Assembly: GCA_965140355.1 (NCBI GenBank)
Contig: OZ223194.1
Coordinates: 992,001 to 1,056,000, forward strand
DNA: 64,000 nt
Direction: 5' to 3'
From: Acetobacterium sp965140355
Lineage (GTDB): Bacteria > Bacillota > Clostridia > Eubacteriales > Eubacteriaceae
A program made the position numbers and the translations under genes. The notes below the pieces were generated by a model. It was not told the DNA's origin. It did not search any database and saw nothing but the letters and a program-made list of their open reading frames with translations. Positions 36,589 to 45,530 of this stretch are shown piece after piece (the first letter of the stretch is position 1; each line of letters starts with the position of its first letter).

Positions 36589-37431
36589 GACCGGCCGCCT
36601 TTGGCAAAACAAACCGTTGTGTCGGATAACCGAATTCCGTTAACAGTTCGGCTTCGGCAAAACCCAGTTCTTGAATTACTTTTCGGTATCCGGTATCGGC
36701 TTTATCTCCCGCCCTGTAAGTCGTAATGCTAATTTCTTTTGCTTCGATTAATTCCCCCATTACCTTATCTAAAAATGCCTTTGGCACTCCCTTTTTCGAT
36801 AAAACGGGTGTATTCCCATAAACTCAATACTTCCGGTTTCCGCGGAGAAAATCATAATCCCCACGGTCACCGTTCCGTCCTTTGAAATAAGCGCCTGTTC
36901 GGCTTTAATACATCGCTTGAGCTCCAAAATATACTCATCCTCTTGTAAACGCGGAAAACCATCAATCACGAGCCGCACCAAATCCATCCAAGAGGAGATA
37001 TCTGCTTCGGTTGCAAAACTGACATCCCAGTCGATGATTTCTGCGGTATGCAGCATTTCAGAATCTCCCTTCAAACAAAACTTTAATTGCAATGGATAAA
37101 ATTTTTCATTTTCCCGATACTGATTAGGCGACTGCTTATACATCGCTGTAAAAATATTAGTAAAAGATTGCTGTGTGTCATACCCTGCCAGAATAGCAAT
37201 TTCAATAATTGGCCGTGTGGAAAAAACCAACAGCTTTGCCGCCTCTGTAAGCTGCCGACGTTGTACATAATCATGGATGGTTAACCCTATCGTATCAGCA
37301 AATACGCGGTGCAGATGATATTTGGAGTAATGAACAGCCCCGGCAACCGTTTCTAAATCCAGTTTATCGGTGAGATGTGTTTCTATAAACTCAATTGCTG
37401 CCAAAATTTTCACGATCCTCTTGTTTTTCAT
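36578..37431 (-). pseudogene. AraC-type DNA-binding domain fused to a GNAT acetyltransferase, frameshifted
   Basis: The 5' frame (37431 to 36769) gives an AraC HTH domain (residues about 8-105: VHYSKYHLHRVFADTIG; IIEIAILAGYDTQQSFTNIF) and the first half of a GNAT domain, then leaves frame at RKRECQRHF. In the other frame GVPKAFLDKVMGEL and YRKVIQELGFAEAELLTEFGYPTQRFV complete the GNAT fold to 36578. One base missing in the CCC run at 36789-36791 would give YRKRGVPKAFL, the acetyl-CoA loop. Intact length would be about 285 residues. AraC-GNAT fusions of this type exist in clostridia. The 3' end overlaps the helD start. Confidence 0.83.
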
Positions 37432-37763
37432 ATTGCCCTCCTTTTCATCCGTCCTATGTTATCAAATTTTGACAATTTTGTTTTGCTCAATCTTGCGATC
37501 TTTTAAATATTACGTACACCGTCAAAAAGAGTACGACAATTTTATCTTGTCGTACTCTTTTTATTTTAATCGTAGATGCTTGCTATAATCTTGCAGTTTA
37601 TCGCAGATAAGTTTATCTTTTGCCTTTTCAATCAAATCAAAGTCGCCAGTCTACATGATCCAACTATCTGAAATACTCATTAATGTGGTATCCAAATCCG
37701 CTACAGACTTATCTTACCGATCGCGACTAAATTGTTAATGCGCTAAATTACTATCGGTACTTA
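37432..37763. other. Intergenic region with terminator and a short C-terminal remnant
   Basis: A minus-strand open stretch at about 37566-37655 (TGDFDLIEKAKDKLICDK, then LQDYSKHLRLK and stop) looks like the end of a lost gene, family unknown. The terminator at 37524-37565 follows. Confidence 0.45.
37524..37565. terminator. Bidirectional terminator
   Basis: AAAAGAGTACGACA pairs with TGTCGTACTCTTTT with T runs on both sides. On the minus strand it would end the RidA-PatB-permease transcript. Confidence 0.85.
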
Positions 37764-38141
37764 TTATTTATCCGCAATCATTTCGATTTCGACTTTTGCA
37801 CCGAGTGGTAGCTTAGCAACTTCAAACGCCGCTCTAGCAGGGGCGTTATTTATGAAATATTGTGCATACACTTCGTTCATCTTAGCAAAATCATCAATAT
37901 CATCAAGTAACACCGTTGTCTTAACAACATCATCAAATGTATATTCTACTGATTCTAATATTGCTTTGGCATTCTCCAGAGATTGCTTAGTTTGTTCTTC
38001 TATCGTTTCGCCTGCAAATTTTCCTGTTGTTGGATCAATTGGCAGTTGTCCCGATACATAGATTGTTGTGCCAACTTTATTGGCCTGTGAATAAGGTCCT
38101 ATCGCTTTTGGTGCATTTTCAGTACTTATTATTTCTTTCAT
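37764..38141 (-). CDS. ridA: RidA family enamine/imine deaminase
   Basis: A 125-residue protein: KEIISTENAPKAIGPYSQA at the start, VSGQLPIDPTTG in the middle and the catalytic ARAAFEVAKLPLGAKVEIE region with the conserved Arg. The start ATG at 38141 is chosen because GAGGTGG lies six bases upstream; the ATG at 38147 overlaps it. RidA hydrolyses 2-aminoacrylate and related imines released by PLP enzymes such as the C-S lyase encoded directly upstream, a sensible metabolic partner. It is the last gene of a three-gene operon. Confidence 0.95.
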   Translation of the reverse strand: MKEIISTENAPKAIGPYSQANKVGTTIYVSGQLPIDPTTGKFAGETIEEQTKQSLENAKAILESVEYTFDDVVKTTVLLDDIDDFAKMNEVYAQYFINNAPARAAFEVAKLPLGAKVEIEMIADK

Positions 38142-38168
38142 TTTCATCCACCTCTATCAAAATTATTT

Positions 38169-39356
38169 TTAGTTTAAATCTTCAAACACTTTGGCAATTC
38201 GTTCCATCGCTTCTTTAATCATCGGTCTTGGTGACGGGACACAAATTCGTTCATAACCAGTTCCTTCTTCACCAAACATTGCGCCACTTTCTAAAATCAC
38301 ATTGGCATCAACATAGATTCTTTTCTTTACTTCTTCCGGTGTAAGCCCATATCCCCTAAAGTCCATCCACATAATGTACGTTCCTTCTGGTTTAACGACT
38401 TTTACTTTCGGCATATTTTCTTTTAAGAAATTCTCGATATAATCAATATTACCATCAATATAATCGATAATTTGATCCAGCCATTCTTCCCCTTCATTAT
38501 AAGCAGCAATAAGTGCCGCAATTGTAAATGGTGACGGCATTTCATATCCGCATTCTTTTTTAAATTTATTTCTTAAATCCTCGTTGCCAATCACTACATT
38601 TGTCGCATGTAAGCCCGCAACATTAAAGGTCTTGTTAATTGCCGTACACGTAACAAGATGATCAACCTTGTCGGCACACTTTACAATGGGATAAAACTTA
38701 TTATCTTTTCTAATTAAATCGCCATGGATTTCATCAGCAATAATGATGACATCGTTGTTATAACATATTTGGGCTAATCGCTTTAACTCTGCTTTCGAAA
38801 AAATTCTTCCCGAAGGATTATGAGGATTACAAAGGATAAATAACTTTGTTGATGCCACTTTTGCTTTTGCTTCAAAATCCTCAAAATCTATTGTGTAGTA
38901 ACCATCATTGTTTATTAATGAATTATTGATAACAACTCTGTTATTATCCTCGATGGCACTTGTAAATGGCGGATAAACCGGTCTTTGGATGATAACGCCA
39001 TCTCCGACATTCGTATATGCTCTTACTGCTATCCCCAGTGCTTTTACCGTCCCTGGGCAATAAACAATTTCCTCTTTTTTAATATTCCAGTCATTTCTTC
39101 TTTTAAACCAATTGATAATTGCCTCATAATAATCGTCATTAGCCATGGTATAACCAAAAATTCTGTTATCCACGGTTTTATGTAATGCTTTTATAACCGG
39201 ATCTGGCACCGGAAGATCCATATCAGCGGTAAAAAGAGGCAATGTTTCTTCATCATACCGCTCCGTGATCCCTACCATTTTTAAAAAATCTCCGGCATCC
39301 CACTTCATCGAACCAGTTCCGCGTCTGTTTACTTTTTCATCAAAATTATACTTCAT
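38169..39356 (-). CDS. PLP-dependent C-S lyase / aminotransferase (MalY/PatB family)
   Basis: A 395-residue fold-type I PLP enzyme. The ATG at 39356 sits behind AAAAAGGA. Family signs: NRRGTGSMKWD start, PVYPPFTSAI, NPHNPSGRIFSKAEL, ADEIHGDL, INKTFNVAGLHATNVV with the PLP lysine in the NKTFN position. MalY/PatB enzymes cleave cystathionine or cysteine conjugates to pyruvate, ammonia and a thiol. The permease upstream may import its sulfur amino acid and RidA downstream may clear the aminoacrylate product. Confidence 0.92.
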   Translation of the reverse strand: MKYNFDEKVNRRGTGSMKWDAGDFLKMVGITERYDEETLPLFTADMDLPVPDPVIKALHKTVDNRIFGYTMANDDYYEAIINWFKRRNDWNIKKEEIVYCPGTVKALGIAVRAYTNVGDGVIIQRPVYPPFTSAIEDNNRVVINNSLINNDGYYTIDFEDFEAKAKVASTKLFILCNPHNPSGRIFSKAELKRLAQICYNNDVIIIADEIHGDLIRKDNKFYPIVKCADKVDHLVTCTAINKTFNVAGLHATNVVIGNEDLRNKFKKECGYEMPSPFTIAALIAAYNEGEEWLDQIIDYIDGNIDYIENFLKENMPKVKVVKPEGTYIMWMDFRGYGLTPEEVKKRIYVDANVILESGAMFGEEGTGYERICVPSPRPMIKEAMERIAKVFEDLN

Positions 39357-39364
39357 AATCTGCA

Positions 39365-40660
39365 CTATCCTTTTTTTAATTGTTTATCGCGATAATTTAC
39401 ATAAATGACTGTTACGGCAAAGAAAATTATATTTCCGATAATCAAACCTGTTGATAAATCTTTTATTAAGAAATATGCTTGTACGATATATACCAGTGCC
39501 GCTAAACCACACAATATATATAACACAAAATTCTTTACATGCAGCTTAGAATTAAGCCATTCTTCTTTGAAAAGTTTAGGAATTCTAGCGGTTGCTAAAG
39601 CTATAAATAAGTTAAACAGATAACTTGGTATCATAACTAAACTTACTAATATATTTAAATCAACATTAAAAATGATTGGGGTAATTCCAATTAGCAAGAA
39701 AAATCCCATAATAACGTACGGAAAATCATATTTTTTATCCGTTTTTAATAATATTTTTGGTAAAAATCCATCTTCAGCTACTTGCATAACTGGATATCTT
39801 AAACTTGCTAATGTCGAGTTTAATGTACTTCCAAGAGCAAAACATGCCCCGCCAATAATAAATACAACAAATAATGGACTTGGTAAGATTTCTTTAGCTA
39901 CCACTCCCAAGCTTTGAAAAGCAACTTGATCATAAGGAAGAACCCCGGCTGCTGCGGTACCGATTCCAAAATAAATTATTCCAACGACAATAAATGTCAT
40001 TATCATCGCTTTTGGTAAAAGTTTCTGCGAATCTTCAACTTCTGAACTATAATTAACGATACATGTTGCCCCTTGCGTTGCAAAAGTTAAAAGTGCAACG
40101 GCCGTAAAAAATCCAGTAAATCCATTCGTGAATAATCCTGGTTCGGTAAAATAACCTGGTTGCACTTGCGGTACTCCAAACACAACAAATAACCCCAACG
40201 CAATCATCATTACAACAACAAAGATGTTTTGTGCTCTTGCCATAAATTTTGCGCCTTTAATACTTATTAGGAAAAAGAATAGAATGGTAAGAATTGAAAA
40301 TAATTGATGATAATCCCCTAACACTGGTATTAATTGTGTTAAATAATCAATGATTGAAATAGCCATGACCGAAATAGTTAAGTTAACTATTATATAGATA
40401 TATCCAACAATTGAAGCCCATTTCTTTCCTAATAATATCTCTGCTTGAGTTACCAGACCACCTTTTAAATCTACAACTCCAGAAAGTAAAATTGTCGGTA
40501 CGGTCATCAAAAATGATAATATAATTGCCACAATAAGCGCAATATTTACGCTTCTCCCTGTCATTCCAATCCCAATACCCAACATTACAAATATTCCTGA
40601 TCCAATTGTGGCACCAACGCCCATTGAAACCAGATCAAAAAACGTCATTTTTTTCTTCAT
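39365..40660 (-). CDS. APC-superfamily amino acid permease
   Basis: A 431-residue transporter with 12 hydrophobic segments, beginning with the APC signature TFFDLVSMGVGATIGSGIFVM (helix 1 with the unwound substrate-binding glycines). Start ATG behind AGAAGGAGA. It is the first gene of the operon with PatB-like lyase and RidA, so a sulfur-containing or other amino acid is the likely substrate. The operon promoter carries an inverted repeat suited to the divergent-side MarR regulator. Confidence 0.92.
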   Translation of the reverse strand: MKKKMTFFDLVSMGVGATIGSGIFVMLGIGIGMTGRSVNIALIVAIILSFLMTVPTILLSGVVDLKGGLVTQAEILLGKKWASIVGYIYIIVNLTISVMAISIIDYLTQLIPVLGDYHQLFSILTILFFFLISIKGAKFMARAQNIFVVVMMIALGLFVVFGVPQVQPGYFTEPGLFTNGFTGFFTAVALLTFATQGATCIVNYSSEVEDSQKLLPKAMIMTFIVVGIIYFGIGTAAAGVLPYDQVAFQSLGVVAKEILPSPLFVVFIIGGACFALGSTLNSTLASLRYPVMQVAEDGFLPKILLKTDKKYDFPYVIMGFFLLIGITPIIFNVDLNILVSLVMIPSYLFNLFIALATARIPKLFKEEWLNSKLHVKNFVLYILCGLAALVYIVQAYFLIKDLSTGLIIGNIIFFAVTVIYVNYRDKQLKKG

Positions 40661-40701
40661 CTATTCTCCTTCTAATTATCAGGCACTTTAAGTTAAATTT
40701 T

Positions 40702-40753
40702 ATCGTTTAGCACCTACACCATTTAGTATAGTTGCTAAACGATATCTTGTCAA
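40702..40753 (-). promoter_or_regulatory. Sigma-A promoter with MarR-type inverted repeat
   Basis: On the minus strand TTGACA (40753-40748), 17 bases, TATACT (40730-40725) form a near-consensus promoter. A perfect 11-bp inverted repeat ATCGTTTAGCA...TGCTAAACGAT (40702-40712 and 40733-40743) brackets the -10, and an inner TTTAG/CTAAA pair adds symmetry. It precedes the permease operon and is the expected target of the MarR protein encoded just upstream. Confidence 0.8.
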
Positions 40754-40813
40754 TTAATAATTTATGTTAAAAAAACTTAGGTTTCAAACTGAATCCCTAA
40801 ATTTTTATTATTT

Positions 40814-41272
40814 TTATTTATTCTGTTCTTTATCTAGCTTGAATATTTTTACTAATATATTTTTACTTCTTTCAAAATCTTCACATGTATAGTTTTCTAA
40901 CCTTTCAAGATATCTATTATAAGCAATTATGTCTTTTTGTTTATGATAGTTATAAACAATCTTGCCTTTTTCAGTTAGCATTAAAACTTTTTTTCGAGTG
41001 TCCACATCGTGCATATCTTTTTTAATCAATCCTTTTTTCTCTAATTTATCAACAGTTTGACAAACAGCCCCTTTTGTCTTATACATTTTTGCAGCTATTT
41101 CCGAAGATGTGATGTTATCGTACGTACCAATAATATCTAATGTATGAACTTCTATTGTATATAACAAATCATCGGTCCCATAACATCGAGCCTCTTTTTC
41201 ATAGTCTTGCATTTTATCAAAAACGCCATTGATCACTTTCATTAATTCATAAAACTCTTTATTTTTATCCAT
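40814..41272 (-). CDS. MarR family transcriptional regulator
   Basis: A 152-residue winged-helix repressor: LDIIGTYDNITSSEIAAKMYKTKGAVCQTVDKLEKKGLI (HTH) and the wing DVDTRKKVLMLTEKGK. It lies upstream of and in the same direction as the permease-lyase-RidA operon, separated by the operator region, and probably represses that operon in the absence of a ligand. Its own leader contains two strong hairpins. No cysteine-based sensing is obvious. Confidence 0.92.
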   Translation of the reverse strand: MDKNKEFYELMKVINGVFDKMQDYEKEARCYGTDDLLYTIEVHTLDIIGTYDNITSSEIAAKMYKTKGAVCQTVDKLEKKGLIKKDMHDVDTRKKVLMLTEKGKIVYNYHKQKDIIAYNRYLERLENYTCEDFERSKNILVKIFKLDKEQNK

Positions 41273-41617
41273 TAGTTCCCCTTTTACAATAAATTGTTAA
41301 AATCAAGCCCAAAAGCTAATCTCCTTTCCAATCTAGAAAGCGATGGAAAGGAAAAAGCCATTAAAAGACGCACGCTTGACGAGCTAATCATCTTTTAATG
41401 GCATTCCAAAATCTATATTTATTATATCAGATTTTATGATAATTGAAAATAGCGAAAAAATATTCGTCTCCGCAAACGCTTATAACTATTGTTCCCGATA
41501 ATCCGATCTACCAGACTCTGCAGATATATCTATAAATCATATTTGTTTGTTGTAATTCACCATCACTTGGGTGTATAATCGTTATCATAAAATAAAAGTG
41601 AGAGGAAGGATAAATTT
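41273..41617. promoter_or_regulatory. Divergent region with a possible transcription-attenuation leader of marR
   Basis: On the minus strand a TATAAT-like -10 near 41420 is followed by GCCATTAAAAGA/TCTTTTAATGGC (41402-41391 with 41368-41357), a 12-bp stem ending in TTTTTCC, and then a CCTTTCC/GGAAAGG stem (about 41348-41316) before the marR ribosome site. A terminator placed directly after the start site suggests conditional readthrough. On the plus strand the region supplies the ChW gene start (GTG behind GAGGAAGGA). Confidence 0.5.
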
Positions 41618-42988
41618 GTGAGTAAAAGTATTCAAAAATTATCAATATTATTGTTGGCTTTATTGTTGATTGTGGGGATGCTCCCAGCCAGTGTTTCAGC
41701 TGCAACAAACCCAAGTGTGAATTATCATACACACGTCGAGAACGTCGGCTGGCAGTTTTGGCAAAGTGATGGAATGATGAGTGGAACTTCTGGTCAAGGG
41801 CTTCGATTAGAGGGAATTGAAATCGAATTGAATTCCCAAGAGTATGATCTTGGCGTCACTTATCAAACCCATATACAGAATATTGGCTGGGAATCTGAAA
41901 CATCCAGTGGCTGGAAAAGCGATGGCACGATGAGTGGAACCCAGGGTCTTGGTTATCGCCTGGAAGCTATTCAGATTAAACTCACCGGGGCTGATGCTTC
42001 AAAATTTGACATTTATTACCAGGTTCACGCCCAAAATATCGGCTGGATGGGATGGGCTAAAAATGGCGAAAGCTCTGGAACAGCAGGATTTGGATATAGG
42101 CTTGAAGGAATCAAAATTGTAATTGTTCCTAAAGACTCAGCCGCTCCAGGTTCAACAGAACAACCATTTGTAAAAAATCCAAGTTTAGTAACAAAAGTAA
42201 CCGCCATAAGTCTGAATAAAACAACAGAAGAGATAACAGTTGGAGATTCAGCTATCCTGTCAGCAACAATACTGCCTGTCGATGCAGATAATAAAGCCGT
42301 TGAATGGACATCATCCAATACCAACGTCGCAACCGTCGACTCAGCCGGAAAAGTAACCGCCATAAGTATTGGCACCGCCACCATTACCGCGACCACCATC
42401 GATGGTCACAAAACAGCAAGTTGTGTGGTAACAGTAGACAACCCTGTTATTCTAACTATTGACGATATTACGGCAAATGTAATGCAATATGATACTTATG
42501 ACTTGCCCCGTACTGTGTCAGCGAATTTGAACAATGGAAGCGAACGTGAGTTTGAAGTTATTTGGAAACCCATTAGTGTAGATACAAGTATTATTGGGAC
42601 ATTCACATTTGAAGGGACCGTCGTTGGATATGATGGAACCGTTCATTTAACTTTAAATATTCAAAAATACAAACCAAATCTAAACATTTATAATTATTCA
42701 GCATTTACGATAAATAATCTCTGTAAACAATTATCACTGAATATCGGAAATAATGGAAGTCGGTCTGTAACCATAAATAAAATAGAAGTATATGAGAAAG
42801 GCACTCTTGTAACTACCTATACTGAAAGTCAATTAGCGGAAAATAATATTCCAACCAATATTTCTCCATCGCAAAGCTGGGGAATGTCTATTAGCTATCT
42901 GCTAGGGATATGGATTGATAACAGTTATGTTAAATATTACATAGAAAGCGATGGGATTCCATACGAATACACTGTCAATATTGTATAG
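41618..42988 (+). CDS. Secreted ChW-repeat protein with Ig-like domains
   Basis: A 456-residue secreted protein starting with GTG at 41618 behind GAGGAAGGA. The signal peptide is residues 1-28 (LLLALLLIVG, cleavage after SVSA). Three ChW repeats follow (about 34-75 HVENVGWQFW, 80-125 HIQNIGWESE, 126-175 HAQNIGWMGW), then a Big_2-type Ig domain (about 190-275: SNTNVATVDSAGKVTAISIG), a Big_4-like domain (about 280-350), and a final beta-rich domain. Here ChW repeats are N-terminal, opposite to the giant protein at 24-29.6 kb. No catalytic domain. Likely cell-surface attachment. Confidence 0.9.
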   Translation: MSKSIQKLSILLLALLLIVGMLPASVSAATNPSVNYHTHVENVGWQFWQSDGMMSGTSGQGLRLEGIEIELNSQEYDLGVTYQTHIQNIGWESETSSGWKSDGTMSGTQGLGYRLEAIQIKLTGADASKFDIYYQVHAQNIGWMGWAKNGESSGTAGFGYRLEGIKIVIVPKDSAAPGSTEQPFVKNPSLVTKVTAISLNKTTEEITVGDSAILSATILPVDADNKAVEWTSSNTNVATVDSAGKVTAISIGTATITATTIDGHKTASCVVTVDNPVILTIDDITANVMQYDTYDLPRTVSANLNNGSEREFEVIWKPISVDTSIIGTFTFEGTVVGYDGTVHLTLNIQKYKPNLNIYNYSAFTINNLCKQLSLNIGNNGSRSVTINKIEVYEKGTLVTTYTESQLAENNIPTNISPSQSWGMSISYLLGIWIDNSYVKYYIESDGIPYEYTVNIV

Positions 42989-43037
42989 TAAAACTTTAAA
43001 GAGGTTTCTCCGTTGAGATTCCTCTTTTTTTATCAAT

Positions 43038-43136
43038 AGCTCAGCAACGTTCACCATGGACACCTACGCCCATGTGACCGATGCCATGAGGAAGGAAAGT
43101 TCTGAAAGAATGGACGCTCTAATCAAGAGCCTTTAG
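43038..43136 (+). pseudogene. Tyrosine recombinase (integrase) C-terminal remnant
   Basis: About 32 codons reading SSATFTMDTYAHVTDAMRKE then MDALIKSL and a stop. This is the end of a phage/ICE-type integrase including the nucleophile Tyr in DTYAHV. The rest of the gene is absent. It lies about 95 bases beyond the 3' end of a tRNA-Ser gene, the classic insertion point for such elements, so it marks a lost integrated element. Confidence 0.82.
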
Positions 43137-43230
43137 GGGTCAAAAAATCTCTTAGGGGTCAAGCCCATTTTGGGGCATAAAAAAACAACCTATAAACGGC
43201 TGTATTATGCTATTTCTTCATTAAATTTGG

Positions 43231-43320
43231 TGGCGGAGAGAGAGGGATTCGAACCCTCGGTACGCTTACACGTACACACGCTTTCCAGGCGTGCTCCTTC
43301 GACCACTCAGACATCTCTCC
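43231..43320 (-). tRNA. tRNA-Ser (anticodon GGA)
   Basis: On the minus strand a 90-base gene begins GGAGAGATGTCTGAGTGGTC and ends CTCTCTCCGCCA with encoded CCA. The anticodon arm CGCCTGGAAAGCG has GGA, the variable arm is long (GTGTACGTGTAAGCGTAC), and GGTTCGAATCC is the T loop. This is a standard class II serine tRNA reading UCC/UCU. The 3' end faces the integrase scar. Confidence 0.97.
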
Positions 43321-43637
43321 TCAGGTAAAATAAAACAATTCTTTCAATTTTTTCATGCCTGTTGATTATACGGTAATCTACCATAATTGTCAATTGTTTC
43401 TTTGCAAAAGGAAATACCGCTAAAAAATAATACACTCGACTATCCGACCATTTAAGAAGCTATGTTACGCAACAAAGTCCACTGCTTTAGCCATCCGGGT
43501 AGCAAACCATCAACTAAAAAAGATGAGCCTCATGCAGGTAGGCTCATCTTTTATTCTTGCCTGTGAGCAATTAAAATTTTCCAACCGACTCATAAATCGG
43601 TGAACAAATAATTTCAGCTCTTATAAAACCGCTCAAA
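43321..43637. terminator. Intergenic region with the guaB terminator
   Basis: The only structure recognised is at 43517-43554: on the minus strand AAAGATGAGCCT pairs with AGGCTCATCTTT followed by TTTT. No gene was recognised in the remainder. Confidence 0.8.
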
Positions 43638-45146
43638 TCAACTCCCGATAATCTGTTTGCTTTCTTTCAACATAACATCATGTGATCCACCCTCAATAAT
43701 ACTGGTTTCCGAAATCAGGGTGATTTTAGCATGCTTATGGAGTTTGGGTATCGTTAATACCCCACAGTTACACATGGTTGATCGAATTTTACTCAAAGAT
43801 AAACTCAGATTATCTTTTAAACTTCCCGCATACGGAACATAAGAATCAACGCCTTCTTCAAAAGAAAGTTTACTGCTGCCGCCCAAATCGTACCGCTGCC
43901 AGTTCTTAGCACGTTCGCTGCCTTCGCCCCAATACTCTTTCATGTAATTGCCCTTAATATTTACTTTATTGGTCGGACTTTCATCAAATCGGGCAAAATA
44001 ACGCCCCATCATAATAAAATCCGCCCCCATCGCAAGGGCCAGCGTCATGTGATAATCATGTACGGTGCCGCCGTCCGAACAGAGCGGGATATAAATCCCT
44101 GTTTCTTCAAAATAATCATCTCGGGCTTTTGCAACTTCAATAACCGCCGTAGCTTGCCCTCGGCCAATCCCCTTCTGTTCACGGGTGATACAAATTGCCC
44201 CGCCGCCAATTCCAATCTTGATAAAATCGGCTCCGGCTTCGGCCAGAAATAAAAAGCCCTCTTTATCAACAATATTTCCGGCTCCGATTTTAACCTTATC
44301 GCCATAATTTGAACGGACATATTGAATAACGAGTTTCTGCCATTCGGTAAAACCTTCAGAACTGTCAATACATAAGACATCGGCCCCGGCGGCGATCAAC
44401 GCGGGTATCCGCTCCGCATAATCCCGTGTATTAACACCAGCACCAACAACAAAACGTTTGAAATCATCAATCAGCTCATTTTCATTTTCTTTATGCGAAT
44501 CATAATCTTTTCGGAACACCATAAAAACGAGCTTTTGATTACTGTCGATCAAAGGTAGACAGTTTAACTTGTGCTCCCAGATAATATCATTAGCTTCCTT
44601 AAGGGTCGTATTATCTGGTGCCCAAACCAGATTTTCAAAGGGAGTCATGAATTCTTTAACTTTTGTTTTTAAATCCATTCGGCTGATGCGATAATCCCTG
44701 CTGGTTACAATTCCCACCAACTTACCATCTTCCGTGCCATCAGTGGTAACCGCAACCGTTGAGTGGCCGGTTTTTTTCTTCAGAATAAGAATTTCTTCAA
44801 GGGTGCCTTCGGGTGAAATATTGGAATCACTGACAACAAAGCCAGCCCGATATGATTTGACACGCGCTACCATTTTGGCCTGACTTTCAATCGGCTGTGA
44901 TCCATAAATAAAAGAAAGACCACCTTCTTTTGCGAGTGCAATCGCCATGGTATCATCAGATACCGACTGCATAATCGCTGATACTGTTGGAATATTTAAC
45001 GATATTGCCGATTGTTCACCTTTTCTGAATTTTACTAACGGTGTTTTTAAACTAACGTTATCCGGAATGCAGTCTGTTGATGAATAACCGGGCATCAGTA
45101 AATATTCACCAAATGTATGCGACGGCTCATTAATGTATACGGCCAT
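43638..45146 (-). CDS. guaB: IMP dehydrogenase
   Basis: A 502-residue enzyme that oxidises IMP to XMP with NAD, the first committed step to GMP. The catalytic loop GIGGGAICITREQKGIGRG puts the active-site Cys at residue 319. Two CBS domains occupy about residues 90-215. The flap region contains RYDLGGSSKLSFEEGVDSYVPY. The GIGGGAICITREQ loop differs from the common bacterial GPGSICTTR and resembles the divergent type known in some protists and clostridia. It has its own TTGACA promoter and strong terminator. Confidence 0.93.
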   Translation of the reverse strand: MAVYINEPSHTFGEYLLMPGYSSTDCIPDNVSLKTPLVKFRKGEQSAISLNIPTVSAIMQSVSDDTMAIALAKEGGLSFIYGSQPIESQAKMVARVKSYRAGFVVSDSNISPEGTLEEILILKKKTGHSTVAVTTDGTEDGKLVGIVTSRDYRISRMDLKTKVKEFMTPFENLVWAPDNTTLKEANDIIWEHKLNCLPLIDSNQKLVFMVFRKDYDSHKENENELIDDFKRFVVGAGVNTRDYAERIPALIAAGADVLCIDSSEGFTEWQKLVIQYVRSNYGDKVKIGAGNIVDKEGFLFLAEAGADFIKIGIGGGAICITREQKGIGRGQATAVIEVAKARDDYFEETGIYIPLCSDGGTVHDYHMTLALAMGADFIMMGRYFARFDESPTNKVNIKGNYMKEYWGEGSERAKNWQRYDLGGSSKLSFEEGVDSYVPYAGSLKDNLSLSLSKIRSTMCNCGVLTIPKLHKHAKITLISETSIIEGGSHDVMLKESKQIIGS

Positions 45147-45191
45147 AATCTTCCTCCTTATTTTTTATATAGATAAACTGATTAACTTTGA

Positions 45192-45220
45192 ATAATAACG
45201 AACTAATCCAACATTGTCAA
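45192..45220 (-). promoter_or_regulatory. guaB promoter
   Basis: On the minus strand TTGACA (45220-45215), 17 bases, TATTAT (45197-45192). The guaB ribosome site AAGGAGGAAG follows. No purine riboswitch or PurR box was recognised in between. Confidence 0.75.
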
Positions 45221-45530
45221 GAATAAATTTAAAATAAAACAGTGAAGCTTGGAAAATGGTCGTTTACATGACTTACTGCTGTTCTTCACGTTTCTTTTCC
45301 ACAAAATAAGTGCTCGATGATTAAATCTGATTCACTCGAATTTTATCGCCCCACACGATGATGATAAAATCACTGCTATCTCTTAGCCTCTTCTGGCTAT
45401 CATTTAAAACGGTTTCCAATCGGAAGAATTCTTGTTTTAAATAAACGCTCATTATGATAAAATATCTCAACGGAACTTTTATGAAGGTTCTTCATTCTTT
45501 CCCCCAAGTAAAAAAAGGAGTGTATCAAAC
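45221..45530. other. Remaining part of the divergent guaB / Cache-lipoprotein intergenic region
   Basis: No gene was recognised. A TTGTTT and a TATGATAAAAT occur near 45432 and 45453 and may be a weak plus-strand promoter for the lipoprotein gene, whose AAAGGAG ribosome site is at about 45516. Confidence 0.4.

Noticed and set aside
43137..43200. AGGGGTCAA direct repeats after the integrase remnant
   Set aside because: Two short copies 15-20 bases apart are not enough to call an attachment site; no copy of the tRNA 3' end was seen there.
45147..45300. Possible purine riboswitch upstream of guaB
   Set aside because: No conserved three-way-junction core was found; only a promoter and ribosome site are evident.
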